In this document: in pieces, positions 60,887-64,000 of the stretch
Layout: each line of letters begins with the position of its first letter
How positions within the stretch are numbered: the first letter of the stretch is position 1
Origin: Umbilicaria muhlenbergii
Lineage: Eukaryota > Ascomycota > Lecanoromycetes > Umbilicariales > Umbilicariaceae
Direction: 5' to 3'
Assembly (NCBI GenBank): GCA_000611775.1
Contig: KK106982.1
Location: forward strand, 5,719,347-5,783,346
DNA: 64,000 bases
Notes under the pieces: model-generated
Told to the model about the DNA's origin: nothing
Database searches by the model: none
Seen by the model: only the letters and a program-made list of their open reading frames with translations
Position numbers and translations under genes: made by a program

Positions 60887-61338
60887 TAATGTAGTTCACG
60901 GGGCAACACTGCACTATAAGCAACACTGCACCCCCCCTCCCCTCCCTCAACTATTGAAATTACTCATTTCTCCACCATAATTGCATGCATTTAAGAGAGA
61001 AAGAAGTGTGTATTCTGAAGATCATTGAGATCTATAATAACACTCTTACAAATTCAGAAAGCAGTTAGAGACACAGACTAAGAAGTCAAAACAGCTGCAG
61101 GATAAAGAGGAGAAGCAGACTGTGAAGACTGCAGTTGTCACAGCAAAAGCAGCCTTGAAGGTGCTGAAATGCATAAATTCTACAACTCTGTTATAAACTA
61201 CAATGTAGAGCTTCAAAGTTTCTTATTTAGATTAAAATTTACAGCTCAATTGATGAAATTCTGATTTTTTTCCCTTGAGTGAGGGGAAGGGGGGTGTGAT
61301 GTTGCCTATAGTGTGATGTTGCTTCATGAATTATGTTA
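60887..61338. mobile_element. MITE E with TA ends
   Basis: 452 bp with inverted ends of about 60 bp: ggcaacactgcactataagc and a polypyrimidine block on the left pair with gtgatgttgcctatagtgtg and a polypurine block on the right. The ends begin TA and finish TA, suggesting a Tc1/mariner/pogo-type element. No transposase. It sits in the 5' leader of C. Confidence 0.75.
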
Positions 61339-61408
61339 CTGAATTCTCTGATCATTGTGATTGAGTTTTAATTCTGATTTTAATTCTGATTCTGATTCTG
61401 GTTCTGGT

Positions 61409-61689
61409 TGTAAGAGGCGGGGAGTACGACAGAGTGTTGTAGTGATGTTTGAACAGAGTGTCATAAGCAATATAATCATGATGAGGTTAATGCAATGATT
61501 ATACATCTTCTATTCAGTGGCAAAACTGATCACTGAGGAAGCAGGTTTCTGAGCCTCCTTGTGAAGAGTTTTACTTGATGTCAAGGTGCTAGGCGCTGAG
61601 TCATCATGTTTATATAATGTCATACTATAGTGTTGTACTATAGTGTCATACTTGTTGTACTGTTGTACTATTATATGATGACCCTGACA
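61409..61689 (-). repeat. 3' LTR of B2
   Basis: 281 bp. It keeps some CpG (gagtacgacagag) where B1 has gtatgacagag, so it is less decayed at its outer end. The octamer array is shorter than in B1. Confidence 0.9.
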
Positions 61690-62143
61690 CAGCATTCCCC
61701 TTCTCATGACGTCATCCCTGGGGCCAATTGACTCTGAATTCATCATTATAAACATCATCATGATGACCTGATAAGTGATTAATCATGTAAAATGAGGGTG
61801 TGAAACTGTGCTAAGATAAGGCTGATCACATGCCTCACTTAATTGTGATGATATCACGCCTGGCAGTAAGTTCCTCTTAACATAAACATTAAAATTAAAA
61901 TGTTTATTGTAGATTTAAAACATCCTTTCCTTGTGTTTCTTCTTCATCATCTCTCTTATGACATGTTGTCATACTTTTCATGATTTTTTCACAGCTCATT
62001 GAGTGACCTGATGACTTCATAATGTCATCCTCATTGCAGAGGTGTTCACCTCATGAAGGAAGCATCATGAAGCTTGCAGTTCACAGCTCAACATTCTTGT
62101 GATGTCATACTTCCTGTCATACATCATATGAATGCTAACATGC

Positions 62144-62151
62144 TATATAAG
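62144..62151 (+). promoter_or_regulatory. TATA box of the B2 antisense gene
   Basis: TATATAAG, 27 nt upstream of the ATG at 62178, as in B1. Confidence 0.55.
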
Positions 62152-62177
62152 CAATCAATACTTGAACTCTTGAACTC

Positions 62178-63200
62178 ATGATCATGAACAACAGTGAAGA
62201 CCTGCCTTCATCAGGGAAGCTCATCAATCTTCAGGCTCAGTGTGATGAGGAAGGCTTTGAGTCAGAGTCAATGAATGAAACTGTGATGATCAACACCTTC
62301 AGAAAGAGATGAGGAAACAGAGTGATAAAACTGACTATTCAACACCTGAAGAGGGTCAAGTGTCTACCTTTGAATGATGTCTTCAGCAGCAGTTCCTGCT
62401 CTGTGTGATGTCATGATGATACCTCACTGCCAGCTCACATGCAGCAGGCTCATCATCATGAGTGTGTGATTTGAGAGAACCTCAGTCACACATTGTCAGG
62501 TACTGCTCACTGTGACTCTTGTATAAAAGTTGAAGTTGATCACTGCTTTGTGTCAGACAGGAGAGCCTGCACATGTTGCATATCTCTCTGCAACCCTCAT
62601 GAGCAATGCATGACAGAGCCTCTGATCATCACTGCTCTTAACTCTGAGAGCTCTGATGTTGTTGTCCCGGCGCGTGTTTATGATGATCAGAGGAGTGATG
62701 ACACATCATAAGTCTGCCTTCCTCAATCCCCTTTTGTTTTGTTTAGTACGACAAAGTGTTGTACTTTATGTCATACTTTTGTCATACTTTATGTCATACT
62801 TTTGTCATACTTTATGTTGTACTTTTGTCATACTTTATGTCATACTTTTGCATTGTTAACTAGTCATAACATTCAATGACTGATCATCAGATCCTCATGC
62901 TGCTGCCTTTTATCAATCATTATCAGCATTCTTCACGCCCCCTGCAGCTGCTCCTCAACGTGAGTCTCATGACATTCATAATGAGGTGATTAATGTTAAT
63001 TCAGTAATCCTGAGAAGCTCATTTAAGCTCTTGCTGTCTTGCTGAAAAGCACTGCTCATGCTCTCTGCATCCTCAACACTCATCAATCTTGTCATCATCA
63101 AGAGTATATCAAACTCTGTGAGCAGCACTGCATTGAGGAGATGAGGTCAGAGGCTTCATCAAACAATGAAGAAGAGTTTAAAATGATGAAAGACAAGTAG
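62178..63200 (+). pseudogene. Antisense cysteine-rich gene of B2
   Basis: Second B-family copy. Exon 1 (62178-62711, 178 codons) starts MIMNNSEDLPSSGKLINL and keeps an open stretch from 62493 with the best-preserved cysteine region: AHCDSC, VDHCFVSDRRACTCC and EQC. Allowing Arg to Cys changes at CGC codons, the spacing is C-x2-C-x7-C-x7-C-x2-C. Exon 2 (acceptor CTGCAG, frame from 62950) ends DKQ-like DK stop at 63200 but has a 2-nt length change relative to B1, so it is frameshifted. It has three TGA codons in exon 1 at the same sites as B1. Confidence 0.6.
62757..62855. repeat. Octamer/decamer array in B2
   Basis: Tandem units of the form cttttgtcatac and ctttatgtcatac, with one ttgtac unit. 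Like the LTR arrays they are explained by decay of a CpG-containing unit (gtcgtac). This lies in the presumed intron of the antisense gene. Confidence 0.75.
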
Positions 63201-63469
63201 ATAAATGAGAGTGACTTGACATGACACTGATGAGAGGTTGAGTGAAGATGTTAATCTTAAGTTTATTTTGATCTTCAGACCTGAAATGAAATGCTTCTGC
63301 GCTTAAATGTTCTCTGCAATGTGACATGTCTGTGATAATGTAGTTCATGCAGTAATCTTATTAAAGATCCTGTCATAATGTTGTAGCATTATAACCCCTG
63401 TCATACTTATTGTAGAGCACAGGCTCTGTCATAAGAGATCAGGTTAACAAAGCTGACAAAGTTTTCAGT

Positions 63470-63577
63470 TTTTAAAACTCATGACTTTTGTGACAGCTTC
63501 TCAATTGATCTTGAAGAGTCACATCTTAAGACTCATGACTTTTGCAACAGCTTCTCAATCAATTTTGAAGAGTCACA
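63470..63577. repeat. 54-bp tandem repeat in B2, two units
   Basis: Units start at 63470 and 63524, with a truncated third at 63578. Same unit as in B1 (47175-47336), one copy fewer. Confidence 0.85.
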
Positions 63578-64000
63578 TTTTAAGGCTCACCTGAATTTCT
63601 GTTTGTCAGAGTTGTCAGCATGAAATTTTCACATTTTTGCCTTTGCATTGCAGATGAAGTGTGTTAACTTTCATGTGTCATCTCACACCTGATCTGTCAG
63701 CTTTCATTTAATGAGGTATTGAAGCCTGCTGTCATGAACACAGTTATTCACAATTGCCTTAACTTTTCACTCATCATCTCAGTTGAGTAGTAGGTCTTTT
63801 CCTGTCAATGCAGGAGACACATGACGTGTGTCTTGAAATGACTTCAATAAAGTGATGTTGAATATGTTATAGATGTTTTGATCCTCTGAGAGGTCAAGTT
63901 CATATGATGATTGACTTATCACATGTTGTATCATGAATGAGCTGAGCTTTTTTCAATGCAGTTTCTTCATCTGCTTGTTCACTGACACATTCTTTTCATT

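Larger units (their letters stand above)
57028..61408 (-). mobile_element. Element C, 5' half: gag, protease and reverse transcriptase remnants
   Basis: Reverse-strand reading. Gag starts at about 60854 (MTSVNDEQFTLNENLINQIL, with a coiled coil). Protease is near 58560 (VKALLDTESTEYAFIN; DTG changed to DTE). Pre-RT linker is at 57740-58123 (PSEYHDLIDVFSKK, ELPLHQPYDHKI). Reverse transcriptase is at 57314-57607 (YFTKIDIQQAFHCIQM; AYLNDILIYS, YLDD changed to YLND). The rest of pol is at 31768-35057. Two non-autonomous elements (58882-60247, 60887-61338) lie inside. The 5' LTR is not visible. Confidence 0.85.
61409..64000 (-). mobile_element. LTR retrotransposon B2, 3' part, cut by window end
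   Basis: A second B-family element in the same orientation as B1 (pol on minus). LTR 61409-61689 (TGTAAGAGG...CCCTGACA) is followed by a pyrimidine tract 61690-61705, the antisense gene, the 54-bp repeats and the start of the integrase-side sequence. It matches B1 45056-47760 throughout. Confidence 0.9.

Noticed and set aside
30651-64000. Classical RIP as the full explanation of the island
   Set aside because: TpA does not dominate and CpA/TpG are abundant, opposite to the usual RIP signature, though some TGG to TAG changes show a CpA component.

Overview
This is a nuclear segment of a filamentous ascomycete, most like a Dothideomycete. That placement is inferred from many short (about 50-75 nt) GT-AG introns, a CFEM secreted protein, a fungal CENP-T and Rac, and chromovirus-type retrotransposons. 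It has two parts with a sharp border near 30.65 kb: a gene-dense half of balanced base composition (1-30.6 kb) and an AT-rich, CpG-poor island of nested transposable elements (30.65-64 kb). Gene half, left to right: ATP sulfurylase (MET3, cut by the window start) and PAPS reductase (MET16), two sulfate-assimilation steps side by side; an unrecognised Ser/Pro-rich protein; the V-ATPase assembly factor VMA22; a conserved single-pass mitochondrial-type protein; PDCD5 with an 11-nt micro-exon; COQ4 with a GC-AG intron; a SET-domain methyltransferase; a ketopantoate reductase; the exosome cofactor LRP1/C1D; a twin CX9C (CHCHD2/MIX17-like) protein; a UBX protein; SURF1/SHY1; CENP-T; CMS1; a CFEM protein; NOP6; and Rac1. 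Exon structures were rebuilt by hand so that every splice keeps frame and matches family sequence. Neighbours are mostly alternating convergent and divergent pairs; SURF1 and CENP-T have 19 bp between their stop codons. Mitochondrial functions recur (COQ4, SURF1, CHCHD2-like, the membrane protein) but nothing shows they are co-regulated. Repeat half: three families of decayed Ty3/gypsy elements can be separated by LTRs and target-site duplications. Element C (minus strand) is the oldest host. Element A1 (LTRs 35058-35285 and 56800-57027, duplication ATATG) sits in C. A1 was split by A2, a complete 7,021-bp copy of its own family (37757-44777, duplication TTATG), and by B1, an 8,282-bp element of another family (45056-53337, duplication AAGTG). 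A second B element (B2) starts at 61409 and leaves the window. C also carries two copies of a long-inverted-repeat element and a 452-bp element with TA ends. A is a chromovirus with a chromodomain. Both A and B carry, between integrase and 3' LTR, a gene antisense to pol that encodes a cysteine-rich protein with the shared spacing C-x2-C-x(n)-C-x7-C-x2-C. It is present in all four copies. This is the best candidate for an undescribed system here. The island has decayed mainly at CpG: TpG and CpA are abundant rather than depleted, and surviving CpG lies mostly in GCGC.
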